64,000 bases of DNA from Chelonoidis abingdonii (Eukaryota > Chordata > Testudines > Testudinidae), in NCBI RefSeq assembly GCF_003597395.2, contig NC_133777.1, positions 62,851,479 to 62,915,478 on the forward strand. Reading direction: 5' to 3'. Within the stretch, counting starts at the first letter, position 1. Each line of letters starts with the position of its first letter. The notes beneath the pieces are model-generated. The model was given only the letters and a program-made list of their open reading frames with translations, was not told where the DNA came from and ran no database searches. Below are positions 48,779-60,175 of this stretch, piece after piece. Made by a program: the position numbers and the translations under genes.

Positions 48779-50325
48779 TGGCAGACTTGTATTTCACTAT
48801 TTTCTGAGATTACTGGTATGTAATCGGGTAAGTTTCCACTGCAGTAGTGTAGACTGAAATTTAATTGTACTAATTACTATGCATATGATCCATACCTGCC
48901 TGTCCAAGCACTGAAACTAGAGCAAATAAGTTTTCTTTGGAAGTGTCTAGCGTATGCATCACATTCCTCCTCACACTTTAAATAACCTTACTATGTTTCT
49001 TTAGATTATTCCTTGTGTATTCATCTATCAAACGCTGACCAAGCCACTTATATTTTTAGTATAACTCTACCATCCTTCCTAGAAACTGTTCTGACCCATG
49101 ATCCTTTCTTCATCAATTTGGAATTATTCCAAACGCAAAAGCTTTCTTAGGTACAAATCTCGACACCTAATTTACACTAAACTTATTGCTTGACAATTTT
49201 CCAAATTATATGAGTACTACATTGAAGGGAGAGTTAAATCACTTAGATAGAAATGCTAATGTTTTAACTCAAATATCATTCCCCAAATTACTTTATGGTT
49301 TAAATGTCAAATCGAATTGAGGTTCTGTGGCGTGGTATAATTTACACCTAGGTAAACTGGTCTGATCCTCATTTACAGCTATGTACTCCGAAATAGCTTT
49401 TTCTTAATAGTTATAATGTATTAAACATATTTTTAAAAAATGGGAATGACTTGGAGTATACTAGATACAAAATTCTATAGGGACAATGTGAGCTTAAAAG
49501 TACAAATTTAAATATATTCACCTGTTACTAATAACATCTTACATTATTACAATTTAAAAATTTAAATATCTGATTTGCTAATAACCATTTATATTGCTTA
49601 TAGTACTTGTCCTTGCTTGAACAACAAAGTAGGGAGTGTCACATTCTGATTCTTGTGCACTAATGCAGTGCTGCACTATTTGTTTTGGAAACATTGAAAG
49701 GAAATATTTAAGTGCAAACAGAACTGTTTCGGTTAAAGTAAAATATTTTTATTAATATTGTATAATTCTGAATCTTATTTTCCAAAACCTTTGCATTTCT
49801 ACTTCAAGTAGCTGATGGAGACCCTTAAAATTTATATTTTACTCTTTAGGAAAAGAAAACAAAAAACCAAACAAGGTGCATATGGCACAAAACTGAAGGA
49901 TGTTGTCTGCCCTCCCAACATGTTACAGCATATGAACTTTCCTAAATTAAGTTTAAACAACTCATTCAGATAAGATGGAGTTATCAGTTTACTTCATTCA
50001 TCCTGAAATTCTTCAGGAAAAATCATTATGATTTTGAGTGGGTATAATCAGAGTAGTGATTATAAATGGTGATTAAAATGTCATTTGCGGAGATGAAGAT
50101 ACTGATCTTATCCCGTGGATGGTATCTCTTCCAATTTTAATAGGTATGTATAAATGTTGAGCCAAACTCCTTCTCCATACACCACTACAATGGAGATGGT
50201 TCTGACTCAATTTTCAGAACAAAAAGGATAAAGAACTGTCTGATAACCCTATATAATCAGAAGCTGTGTATAGTGCATAGTAATTTAGTGCATTGCAGCT
50301 GCACCAGTAGGTCAGAACTAATACC
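48779..50325. other. Intron segment without recognisable feature
   Basis: AT-rich sequence with only short open frames. No repeat family is identified. Confidence 0.55.
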
Positions 50326-50622
50326 CAGGGGCGGCACCAGTGCACCAAGCGTGTGCCTGGGGCGGCAAGCTGTGGGGGGCGATCTATCGATCGCCGTGAG
50401 GGTGGCAGTCAGGCTGCCTTCGGCGGCATGTCTGAGGGAGGTCTGCTGGTCCCGCGGCTATGGCAGCAATTCTCTGGTAGGGTACGCCGAAGGCGTGGGA
50501 CTGGTGGACCTTCTGCAGGCATGCCGCCAAATCCGCGTTAGCAGCGGACCTCCTGCAGGCATGCTGCCAAAAGCTGCCTGACTGCTGTGCTTGGGGCAGC
50601 AAAATACATAGAGACGCCCCTG
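50326..50622. mobile_element. 297-bp hAT MITE with perfect duplication
   Basis: The ends CAGGGGCGGCACCAG and GAGACGCCCCTG are inverted. CTAATACC flanks both sides exactly (50318-50325 and 50623-50630). Direct repeats of GCATGCCGCCAAA and GGACCTCCTGCAGGCATG types lie inside. The long frames here are by-products of GC content. Confidence 0.93.
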
Positions 50623-51088
50623 CTAATACCATACGTTTTTTATTTTGTTTTTTAAAGTGTAATGTAGTCATATGACAACAGTGTGGCAACAGAGACCCTT
50701 GATTCATTTATTGTGGAAATGGTGCCTCAGTATGGACTATGTGGCATCTTTTCCATTTCCCGTTCTCTCCACTTGTCCAACCATTTTTTTGCTATTGCTT
50801 CACTTTGATTGCTTTGAACGTCCGTATATCTTAAAGGTTCTTTCAGATGTGGTATTGATTTCTTAATTTAGTTCTCTCCTTTGTTTAGAACTGTGATTTC
50901 CTTTTCATGTTTTCATTTATCACCGTTGATGTCATGCCTGATGTACCTTTTTAAAGGTATGTCTAGTCAGTAATGTGGTTCTGAGTCACTTTCCTTTAGA
51001 AGATATTACACACATTCTAGGCTGTCAGGCAAGAACTGGTACATTATGAAAGCATGCTACTGGCCTCACAGTTAGGGCTGCATTAAGT

Positions 51089-52670
51089 ACTCCTGGGGGG
51101 ATTGTGCACCAAAAAATTAAATATTTGCAGAATTTTATTTGTCAAAATAATGCAATATAATCACACCAGTTTCAATTGTTTTGGTAAGTTATTTAAACTA
51201 CAATACAGCAAAAAAGTCACAATAACTATTTAGCATTTCCTAAATACGTGAAAGTTAAGTTACAAATACTGGGTAACTAATACCCTGCATTCCAGTTATA
51301 ATCCTGGATTTTTATTTAGATTACATTACAGAACACAAAACAGAAAAAAAATGTGAAATGTCATTTTTAATTGCTCAGACTTTCACACATGAAATTGTCA
51401 ATTTTGCTAATCATTATCCTGGACCAAGCTGGTACTTTGGGAAGTGCTTGGTTGTGATTATCCTGACATTTTATTAACTGCTTGGTAAATGTTTTATTTC
51501 CCTCAAAAGTCTTTTTTTTGTTTTTTGTTTTTTTAAATGGATAAGTAAAAATCTAACCCCATTGTGCCACTTTGGCATGGGAAAAAAGTGAGAAAGCACA
51601 TAGATCTTCCTAGCTCAGGGGTCGGCAACCTCTGGAACGCGGCTCGCCAGGATAAACACCCTGATGAGCCGGGCCAGTTTGGTTACCTGCCACATTGGCA
51701 GGTTCAGCCGACTGTGGCTCGGACTGTCTGAGGTTCGCCGTCCCAGGCCAATGGGGGCTGTGGGAAGTGGTGCAGGCTGAGGGATATGCTGGCCGCGGCT
51801 TCCCACCACCCCCATTGGCCTGGGACGGTGAACTGCAGCCAGTGAGAGCCACGGTTGGCCGAATCTGCCGACGTGGCAGGTAACCAAATTGGCCCGGCTC
51901 ACCAGGGTGCTTATCCTGTGGCAAGCCGCGTGCTAGAAGTTGCCAACCCCTGTCCCAGCTGATTCCCCTACTGTCATTTATAAGACTTTACATCACTCTG
52001 GCAATGTAGGGTCCTTAAAATTTCTACAGGTTTTTATGCTCTTGAGGGAATTTACTGAGAATGGGAACAGTTAACTAACAATAGAATAATTAACAATGTT
52101 ACTATGCAGACAGGTTGCTATATTTCTGCCTCAGAGAATGAGATCAATTAACAAGCAACATTAACAAAATGTGGGGTTGTTTTTTGTTTTTTTTAACAAA
52201 AGCTGTTTAACTTAAAAACAAACAATTTTCAGGAACGTGGTACTAATATTTAATTAACTTCCTGAGAATTGAAAAAACACTTACATTTTATTAGGCAGGC
52301 CGGCTGCTATACTTCTGCCTCAGGGACAGAGCCTTCCTCCTGCATAACAAAAAGACCTACCCTCCTTCACGCCCCTCGAGCCTCAGTATCAAAGAGAGGG
52401 ACAGAATCTCTCCCCCTTGTTGGCCAGTCCCGCTCTCGATGGTGATCAATATCTCCCCCACAGGTATCCATGTGGAGCCTCCTTATCCCCACAATGATTT
52501 GCATCTCTGAAGCTGGTCCAGGCAGGCTGGAACAGATGCGCTGCCTGGGCTGCTGGGAAAGACGTGTTCCCCTCCAGATTTCTTTTGCATTTTTCTGTGC
52601 AGGGGACACAGAAATATCTGGGTCATATGAATTCTGTGCCCCCACATTGGTGCAGAATTCTGTCAGGAGT
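51089..52670. mobile_element. DNA element with ACTCCTGGGG ends (larger copy)
   Basis: The left end ACTCCTGGGGGGATTGTGCA and the inverted right end TGCAGAATTCTGTCAGGAGT match the ends of 2452-3236. TGCAGAATTTTATTTG and CACACCAGTTTCAATT are also shared. This copy is about twice as long, partly because a hAT MITE (51616-51952) is inserted in it. No intact transposase is seen. Confidence 0.65.
51616..51952. mobile_element. Palindromic hAT MITE nested in 51089-52670
   Basis: The ends CAGGGGTCGGCAACC and GTTGCCAACCCCTG are inverted. Flanks TCCTAGCT (51608-51615) and TCCCAGCT (51953-51960) agree at 7 of 8. The core GTTTGGTTACCTGCC with mirror GGCAGGTAACCAAAT is the same as in 33562-33896. Confidence 0.9.
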
Positions 52671-53183
52671 GATTTAAGATTTGTACTCAGCAGGATTAAA
52701 ATCTCTCTAATTCACTTTTTAAAAAGACTGAATTTAATCTCCAAATTTAATACACTCACTTTTAAGGAGAATTTGTTTTTTTCCATAATTTATTTGACTA
52801 AGGAACCACAGTCCCTACAGACTCCAAACTTCACCCATATATTATAAAACTTGGGTGTAAGACACAGTTCAAATGTTTAACTTAAATACAAAATGAGTTA
52901 TTGTCCTCTGTCCTCGTAAACTCATCTAGCTCCACAAAGACAAGCTGATGGAACTATCAAATTCCACCAACTATTTCTGTTTTCCCATTCTGCCAAGAAT
53001 GCCTCTTTGCCTCACCACCCCAATGGGAGACTGGGGGCATTGTTGAGTGAGCGGAAATGTTACGGGAGGACATACGGGGTTAGTAAGGATGTGATGGGAA
53101 AGTGGGAGTTAATGGCTGTGTGTGCCTGGAGAAAGAGGGTTATGGTGGCAGGAGAAGAAGGCAGCAGCAAGGAAACCCTAGTG

Positions 53184-53402
53184 CAGTGGTTCTCAAACTT
53201 TTGTATTGGTGACCCCTTTCATATAGCAAGCCTCTGAGTGAACCCCCCCTTATAAATTAAAAACACTTTTTTATATCTCTAACACCATTATGTATGCTGG
53301 AGGCAAAGCGGGATTTGGGGTGGAGGCTGACAGCTCACGACCCCCCATGTAATAACCTCACGATCCCCTGAGGGATCCCGACCCCCAGTTTGAGAACCCC
53401 TG
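53184..53402 (-). mobile_element. hAT MITE, relative of 18088-18311
   Basis: The ends CAGTGGTTCTCAAAC and GTTTGAGAACCCCTG are inverted. Flanks CCCTAGTG (53176-53183) and CACTAGTG (53403-53410) agree at 7 of 8. The interior (TTATGTATGCTGGAGGCAAA, then GGCTGACAGCTCACGACC) is the inverse of the copy at 18088. Confidence 0.9.
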
Positions 53403-53991
53403 CACTAGTGTTTCCCTGCCTTCTCTACCCAGCAGACTTGCTATGGCTTACTGGGAAAGAGGCTGCAAGCCACAGCCAGAATGCTGCAGCGGGGCTTTTC
53501 TCTTTACCGCCCAGGGTAGTTTCGCAAATTGTAGCTCTTACTGAGCCTAGTATGTCAGGAGTGGAATCACAGATTTGCTATAGTGAAATTCCTCTCCAGC
53601 CTTGCTTCCCTCTCCACCCAGGTGCCTTAGCTTATTATTTCTCCCTGCTTGCCCCCATCACCTGCACAGCTTTCAGTCATGTACTTTCTCCATAGCTGCA
53701 TATTCCAGTTCTTCCCATGCCCTCAGTCCTTTTCCTCATTTCAGTTTTATGTGTTGATTCCTGGAAGTCTCACTAAAATGCCCAACCTTGCTCCTGAGTT
53801 CATGTAAACAATACAGTTGATACTTTTCCACTGCAAGTGTGTCTGTAGGTAATTCTGTCTTAATCTGGCTGCGGTCACAGTTCAGGTTGTTTAATTGTGA
53901 GGGACTGATCATATGACAGAACTCAAAAGGGAATTTATTGTGGAGCTAAGGAGGCTGTTGTGCTGGGGAATGTGATAATAAGGGTAATAAG

Positions 53992-54853
53992 TAGGACCCT
54001 ACCAAATTCACATCTGTGAAAAACTTGTGACAGACCATGAAATCAGACCTCCCTTGTGAAATCTAGTTATTGGAGGGGAGGGAGAGGGACAGGACTGGGG
54101 GTGCCACAGCTGGAAGCTCCTACTATTCACCAGGTTCCAGTTGCTAATCCATCTGGCTGGGGAGGGATGGGACTTCCTCTTCCTCTGCATGGCCACTCTT
54201 TGGGAGAGGGAGGGAGGGAAATCAGATCCATCTCTTGGTACCACCCCTGGCTGCAGGAAGTTGGGCTCTGAAGGCAGCGCAGCTGCGGACCTGCCTGCGG
54301 CCAGAGGAGGTACCCAAAGGTGGGTCTGATCTCCCCCGAGGACCATGCGGGGGAAGAGCAAGTCCTGTCCCTCCCCATCCCGGGGTGGGACTAGCAGCTA
54401 AAATCCCCTGCCTAGGGTGCTCCCAGCAGCATGGGGGAAATCAGTAGGGTTGCCAATTTTGGTTGGACATATTCCTGGAGGTTTCATTGGATGACATAAT
54501 CTTTAATTGAAAATTAATCTTTATTTCCTGAAGACTCCAGGACAAGCCTGGAGAGTTGGCAGACTCACCTCCACCTCCAGAAACCTCCCCTGCTGCAGGA
54601 AGCTCTGTGGCTGCTGACTTCAGAGCCCAGCTGTGAAGGCAGCACAAAGTGAGGGTGGCAATCATGTGGGCCTGCCCCCCCCAAAACCTTTGCGACCCCC
54701 CCGCCCCATGACCCTCTTTTGGGTCAGGACCCCCCACAGTTACAACACCCTGACATTTCAGATGTAAACATGTGACAATGTGAAATTTACCAATTCTAAA
54801 ACCCTCTGGCCATGACATTGACCAAAATAGACCTTGAATTTGGTAGGGCCCTT
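53992..54853. mobile_element. 862-bp hAT element with perfect duplication
   Basis: The left end TAGGACCCTACCAAATTC is mirrored by GAATTTGGTAGGGCCCTT. GTAATAAG flanks both sides exactly (53984-53991 and 54854-54861). It is non-autonomous, since no transposase frame is present. A second small element (about 54446-54566) lies inside. Confidence 0.85.
54446..54566. mobile_element. Small MITE nested in 53992-54853
   Basis: It starts AGGGTTGCCAATTTTGG and ends near CCTGGAGAGTTGGCAG. It contains ATTCCTGGAGGTTTCAT with the inverted partner CCTGAAGACTCCAGG. The ends are inverted but degraded, and no exact duplication is seen. Confidence 0.55.
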
Positions 54854-54910
54854 GTAATAAGCATTGGGATAGGATGTTGGTGTGCTGTGAATATTTACAT
54901 AGTTTGACAG

Positions 54911-55262
54911 TTTCAGAGTGGTAGCCGTGTTAGTCTGTATCAACAAAAAGAACGAGAAGTACTTGTGGCACCTTAGAGACTAACGCATTTATTTGGGCAT
55001 AAGTTTTCATGGGCTAAAACCCACTGCATTGGATGCATGCAATGGAAAATACAGTAGGAAGATATATATACACAGAGAACATGAAAAAATGTGTGTTGCC
55101 ATACCAACTATAATGAGAATAATCAATTAAGGTGGACTATTACCAGCAGGAGAAAAAAAACGTTTGTAGTGATAGTCAGGATGGCCCATATCCAACAGTT
55201 GACAAGAAGGGGTGAAAAATTAGTTTTTACTTTGTGTAATGACCCATCCACTCATTCAAACA
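54911..55262 (-). mobile_element. Penelope-like element (Neptune type), 3' terminal fragment
   Basis: On the minus strand the segment contains GTTAGTCTCTAAGGTGCCAC and ends in GACTAACACGGCTACCACTC. The first motif is also at the 3' end of the plus-strand copy at 47740-48778. Only the non-coding terminal part is retained. Confidence 0.8.
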
Positions 55263-56977
55263 CATGACTTACAAAGAAAGTACTTGAAGGCATATTTTTT
55301 TTTCATGTAATCGATTATATATTCTTAGCTGAGTAAGTTCCATGAGAGAGAGTCTCTCATATTCAATATGTGGTAAGCAATTTGTTGCATGTGACTTCCT
55401 TCAGGGCCCACCGTGGTTTTAAAGCATGTGTGCTGCTACTGGCATCACAAGTTATGAGCAGAATAAAGGATTTTTAACAGCGGGTGCTGACTGACACTGA
55501 CTGTTTTTATGAGATGGTAAAGCCAATGAAGAGAACCCATGAAATACAACTTTATCCTTTAGGTTAGCTGCCTTTAGATGCCACTCCTAAGTGTGACTGT
55601 TTAGAAGTTATTCTGGTGAACAAAGTTTTGATGGTCAAAGTATGATCTGAGGTAATGACTGATTACAAACCAAGTAAAAGTATTAAAGAGAGGATCAGGA
55701 GAATTAAGCATAATTTAGGTTTTTTTATGGGGAAAGTTATTATTGAGCTTGTACTGAATGGTCATGAATCTCATGTTTAGAAGAGAAACAATTACATATC
55801 AACAGCAATATCAAATGTTAGCTGGAACCCCAGTGTGCTAAGTGCTTTATGTATTTGATGCAGCTCTGAAAAGACTGTTTCATAAATAGTAGTTTTTCTA
55901 AGAGTTCAAAAACATTTAAATGTCTGTCGCAAGCCTAAATCACTGATGGTAGTATGGCACAGTTACCTGTGCAGGGTACAACTTTTGCTGTATTTGTTGT
56001 CTAGGGCAGCTGTGTTGGAATTTGATGGTAGATAGCCTGGCAAGTCTTTGTGGAAAGCCTGTATTTGAAGTCACAGTCTTGATCATAGATATTCATGTGC
56101 TGTAGCTAATTTTCCCTTTCGTTGACGTGGACAATTTCTGATTTCAAGAGAGTGCTTTTGCTTTTTGAAAAATATTACAAGCTTAAGTTACTGTGTCCTC
56201 AGGTATGGAATCAGGTATACCTAAGGGGGTTTTCTTGTGATCATATCAGCATGTGCAGACCTAGGCTCTGATCCAAGTAGTCCCCTTGAGTTCAGTGGGA
56301 CTTGTCATCTGCTTAAAGCTAAGTACTGCATAAATCTTTGAAGGCTTTTGCCTAAATGCTTTCTGCCCATAGAAACAAGCCCATGCGTATAAACAGCCAA
56401 ATTTAGCAGAAGTTGGCTTAATATATAGTATACTGCGGAAGAACTAACTGCAAAAAGTCTGCTGGCACTGTATTGCCAGTTGATGTCTGAAAACCTGCAG
56501 TAGTCACTGGAAATTGTAGAATGTGGATATTTGATTGTCAGGAAGAGGAAAATATTTTCCTCACTAAATGATTTTGATACTGGTGGGTAGCATTGCTAAA
56601 TTCTAATGAGACTTTGTGGCACTTGAGTTTTGAAGTGTAAAAAAAAAATCCTACACGAAATGCTCAATATTTGGAACATGATCTAATATTAAGTTCTACG
56701 ATTGTCACAATAGAATATGGTATTGGAGGGAAAAACTACATTGGCCACAGTAATTTTTAGCACAAGAAACCCTCTGTACCTCTTCTAAGTGAAAATCCTT
56801 ACGTGCTGACGCTACTGGGAGAAAAATTGACAGTTCATCCTTGTGTAAAGATTATCTCTAATTCTCTCAAGGTCACTGTCTCATCTGCTGTGCAGGCGGG
56901 GTAGGTGGTTCATATATCTTCAACAGTAGTCTCTCTTCACATTGCTGTATTAGTGTAACTTGTGGTTTTATGACATA
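55263..56977. other. Intron segment without recognisable feature
   Basis: AT-rich, with no supported gene or classified repeat. Confidence 0.55.
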
Positions 56978-57140
56978 GGCCTTGTCTACACTACTGGGGT
57001 AAGTTGACCTAAGTTTCACTACTCTAGCTATGCGAATAATGTAGCTGGAGTCGACATAGCTTACGTGGACTTACTGCGATGTCTACACAGATTGTCTCCC
57101 GTTGACTTACCTTACTCTTCTCATTGAGACTAATCAATTA
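56978..57140 (+). mobile_element. Truncated MITE related to 720-999
   Basis: It starts GGCCTTGTCTACACTACTGG and continues with GTTGACCTAAG and TTACTGCGATGTCTACAC, as at 720. The right end is missing. The following 57145-57925 might be an inserted LTR, but no ends could be defined. Confidence 0.5.
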
Positions 57141-58870
57141 AGGAGGCTCTATTTTGGGAACTTCTTGTTCAAATGCCTTTCAAGTTGGGATTGTCACAAC
57201 TTGGCTGAGTCCCCCTCTGGAAGGAAACCTGTTTGTTGTGAGTGGATGCAATCGATGGATTCTGTGTGCTCTTAAGCTCCTTGGCTCTGCAGAGCAAAGG
57301 TTACTTCCTAGCTGTACACCCGAAGGCACACTCTAAGTGGCAGACTTCCTATCTGCCTCCCTTCCTTGGGATGTGGGGCTTTGCTACCCAGTTATATTAG
57401 ACCCTGAAATCAGTACCTCAGCCTTTCCAAGCCCCCCAGTTGTGTGTGCACTTTCCCTCTGAGTTTTCTCCTGACTGTGGGCACTCAGAGCTTCTCGATT
57501 AACCCCTTCTGGGAAAATGTGGCAGACAAGCAAGGAATACAGGTTTAGCAAAGGATTTTTTTTAACCACAGTCACTTTTACTGTTAAGAAAGCACAGAGT
57601 TGCAGATCTTTGCAACATAATACAGTCCTGATATGCACCTGTTGAGTCTGATCTCACACCTCTTGTGAGTCCAAGGGCTGTTCAGCATTTCAGACAAGGA
57701 AGAGTCCCTCCTGCCTTCTCCCTCTCCCCAGCATGGTCTTCTGGTATGTGGCAGCGGTTGGCCCCCTTGCTCAGAGAATCCTCTCCCCAAATACATTCTG
57801 TGTCCCTTTTTGCCCATGTTTTCCAGCTGGGAAATTCCAGGCCCTTCCTTCAACCAAGCTTCTGTGCAAAGAGTCCATTATCTCGTGATGGTGGATTGGC
57901 AGTTGAGAGACAATCAAAGTTGATAGCCCTAGATTGCTCTTCTGTTGACCTATCTGCCTCCTCTCGGAGAGATGGATTATCTAAATTGATGGAAGAAACC
58001 CTTCTGTCGATGTAGGAAGCTTCTACAATATGGTGCTACAGAACAAAGAACCTACCATTCCTGACAGATATATGTGTAATCTGTTCTTAAAAAACTTCCA
58101 ATGACGGGGATTCCACAACCTCTGTTGGAAGTCATATTCCAGAGTTTAACTACCCCTGTAGTTAGAATTTTTTCCCCTAATCTCTAACCTAAATCTCCCT
58201 TACTGCAAATTATGCTCATTACTTCTTGTCCTACCTTCAGTGGACATGGAGAACAATTTGATCACCATTGTCTTTATAACTACCTTCAGTATATTTGAAG
58301 ATTACAAGGTCCTCCCTCAGTCTTCAGTTTTCAAAACTAAACTTGCCCAGTTTTTTAACCTTTCCTCATAGGACAAATTTTCTAAAGCATTTATCATTTT
58401 TGTTGCTGTCTTCTGGACTCTCCCATTTGTTCACATCTTTCCTAAAGTGTGGTACCCAGAACTGGACACAATACTCCATCTGAGGCTTCAGTAGTGCTGA
58501 GAAGAATGAGGCAATTGACTCCTGTGTCTTACATATGATACTCTTGTTAATACACCCCAGCATATTAGTTGCATCATATTGTTGACTCATATTCCATTTG
58601 TGATCCACTATAACCCCCAGATCCTTCTTAGCAGTATTACTAACCTAGCAAATTATTCCCCAACTTATAGTTGTGCATTTGATTTTTCCTTCCTAGGTTA
58701 AGTACTCTGTACTTGTCTTTATTGAATTCCATCTTGTTGAACTCAGACCAATTCTCCAATTTGTCAATGCCTTTTTGAATTCTAATCCTGTCCTCCAAAG
58801 TGCTTGCAACTCCCTCCAAGTTTGATGTCATCTGCAAACTTTATATTCATACTGTCCTCTCCGTCCAAGT

Positions 58871-59549
58871 TGTTGTCAGTAGCTACCAGCGTGGTGCTCT
58901 GCTCTTGTTTGATGATAACAGTCGGCTGCGTGCATGTTCCCTCTGTGTGCTGCCCCGGCTTTGCGCAGATCGCTGACACAGCAAACCCCGAGAGACCCCC
59001 TGAAGACCACAGACTCTGGTAAGGTACGAAGGAACCCGAGCCAGGTTTATTGTCAAACGAAGCACAGTAATAGTTTCCAATAGACTCTATAGGACATACT
59101 AGGAATTTGTGCCCCCTGGCAATGGACACAGCTCAGTCAGTGTCGGGACTTTCCACTGCCCCCTATGCTGGACAAAGACGTGCACTCCGGGACCTACCTT
59201 TATACAGTTACAGGACAGATTATTCATCCCTACTGACATATTGAGGTACAGCCCCTTGGCTCATTAGGGTGCTGTCTCCCTTTGATCATGTTGTTTCAGA
59301 CCTACAGATCTATCCATCATGCTGTCCTGTCTTTAAGATGCACCTGCCTGTTCCTTGTTGTGTCTATGGAGTTTCCTGATGTCATCTTGACACAAGTTTC
59401 TCTTCTTACCACTTCTGTGAGTGAGGCCTGCCTCTGGCTCACAGCCCAGATTTGCTTAGCAATGCCTGGAAGTACTTTGGTTCAGGCATCAGGCCTCAGA
59501 CTTGGCCTCTGATGCAAGAGTTTATGTTTCAGGGCCTCATCTTACTACA
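58871..59549 (-). mobile_element. Solo LTR inserted in CR1, minus strand
   Basis: The segment opens TGTTGTCAG and closes TTACTACA, so it has TG and CA ends. It is flanked by CAAGT and CAAAT (4 of 5 match). On the minus strand AATAAACCTGGCTCGG (signal at 59046-59051) precedes a U5-like stretch, as in a retroviral LTR. No internal genes are present. Confidence 0.75.
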
Positions 59550-59568
59550 CAAATCATTAATGAAAATA

Positions 59569-59768
59569 CATCTCTACCCTGATATAACGCTGTCCTCAGG
59601 AGCCAAAAAATCTTACCGGATTATAGGTGAAACCGTGTTATATTGAACTTGCTTTGATCCGCCGGAGTGCGCAGCCCTGCCTCCCCTACTCTCCCCCCGG
59701 AGTGCTGCTTTACTGCATCATATCTGAATTCATGTTATTTCAGGTCACATTATATTTGGGTAGAGGTG
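59569..59768. mobile_element. 200-bp mariner-like MITE inserted in CR1
   Basis: The left end CATCTCTACCCTGATATAAC and the inverted right end ATATTTGGGTAGAGGTG are flanked by TA (59567-59568 and 59769-59770), as for Tc1/mariner elements. The interior is made of GTTATATTGAAC-like words and has no coding capacity. Confidence 0.8.
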
Positions 59769-60175
59769 TACTGATTAGTACGAAATCCAGGTCTGACCCC
59801 CTCAGGGACCCCACTAGATACGTCCACCCAGTTTGACAGTGAATCACTAATAACTACTCTGTGATATGGTCTTTCAACCAGGTGTGCGTTCACCTTACAA
59901 TAATTTCATCTAGACCACATTTCCCTAGTTTGCTTATGAGAATGTTATGTGAGCCTGTCTCAAAAGTCTTACTAAAATGAAGCTATATCCCATTTACTGC
60001 TTCCTCATATCCACTAGGCTATTAACCCTGTCAAAGAAGGAAAGTAGATTGGTTTGGCATGATTTGTTCTTGACAAATGACTGGGCTGTCTGTTTCTTAT
60101 AACCCTACTTTCTTCCATGTGCCTACACATTCGTTGTTTAATAGGTTTATGTACATCCCCATCCAGGTGAGATAT

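Larger units (their letters stand above)
58060..60175 (-). mobile_element. CR1 LINE, minus strand, interrupted twice
   Basis: Minus-strand frames give LLKPQMEYCVQFWVPHF and NWSEFNKMEFNKDKYRVLNL, both recognisable parts of CR1 ORF2 downstream of the reverse transcriptase. The plus-strand text TTCTAATCCTGTCCTCCAAA and CATTTCCCTAGTTTGCTTAT is typical of turtle CR1. The copy has stops and frame shifts. It is split by an LTR (58871-59549) and a mariner-like MITE (59569-59768). The CR1 text on either side is contiguous apart from these. Confidence 0.88.
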
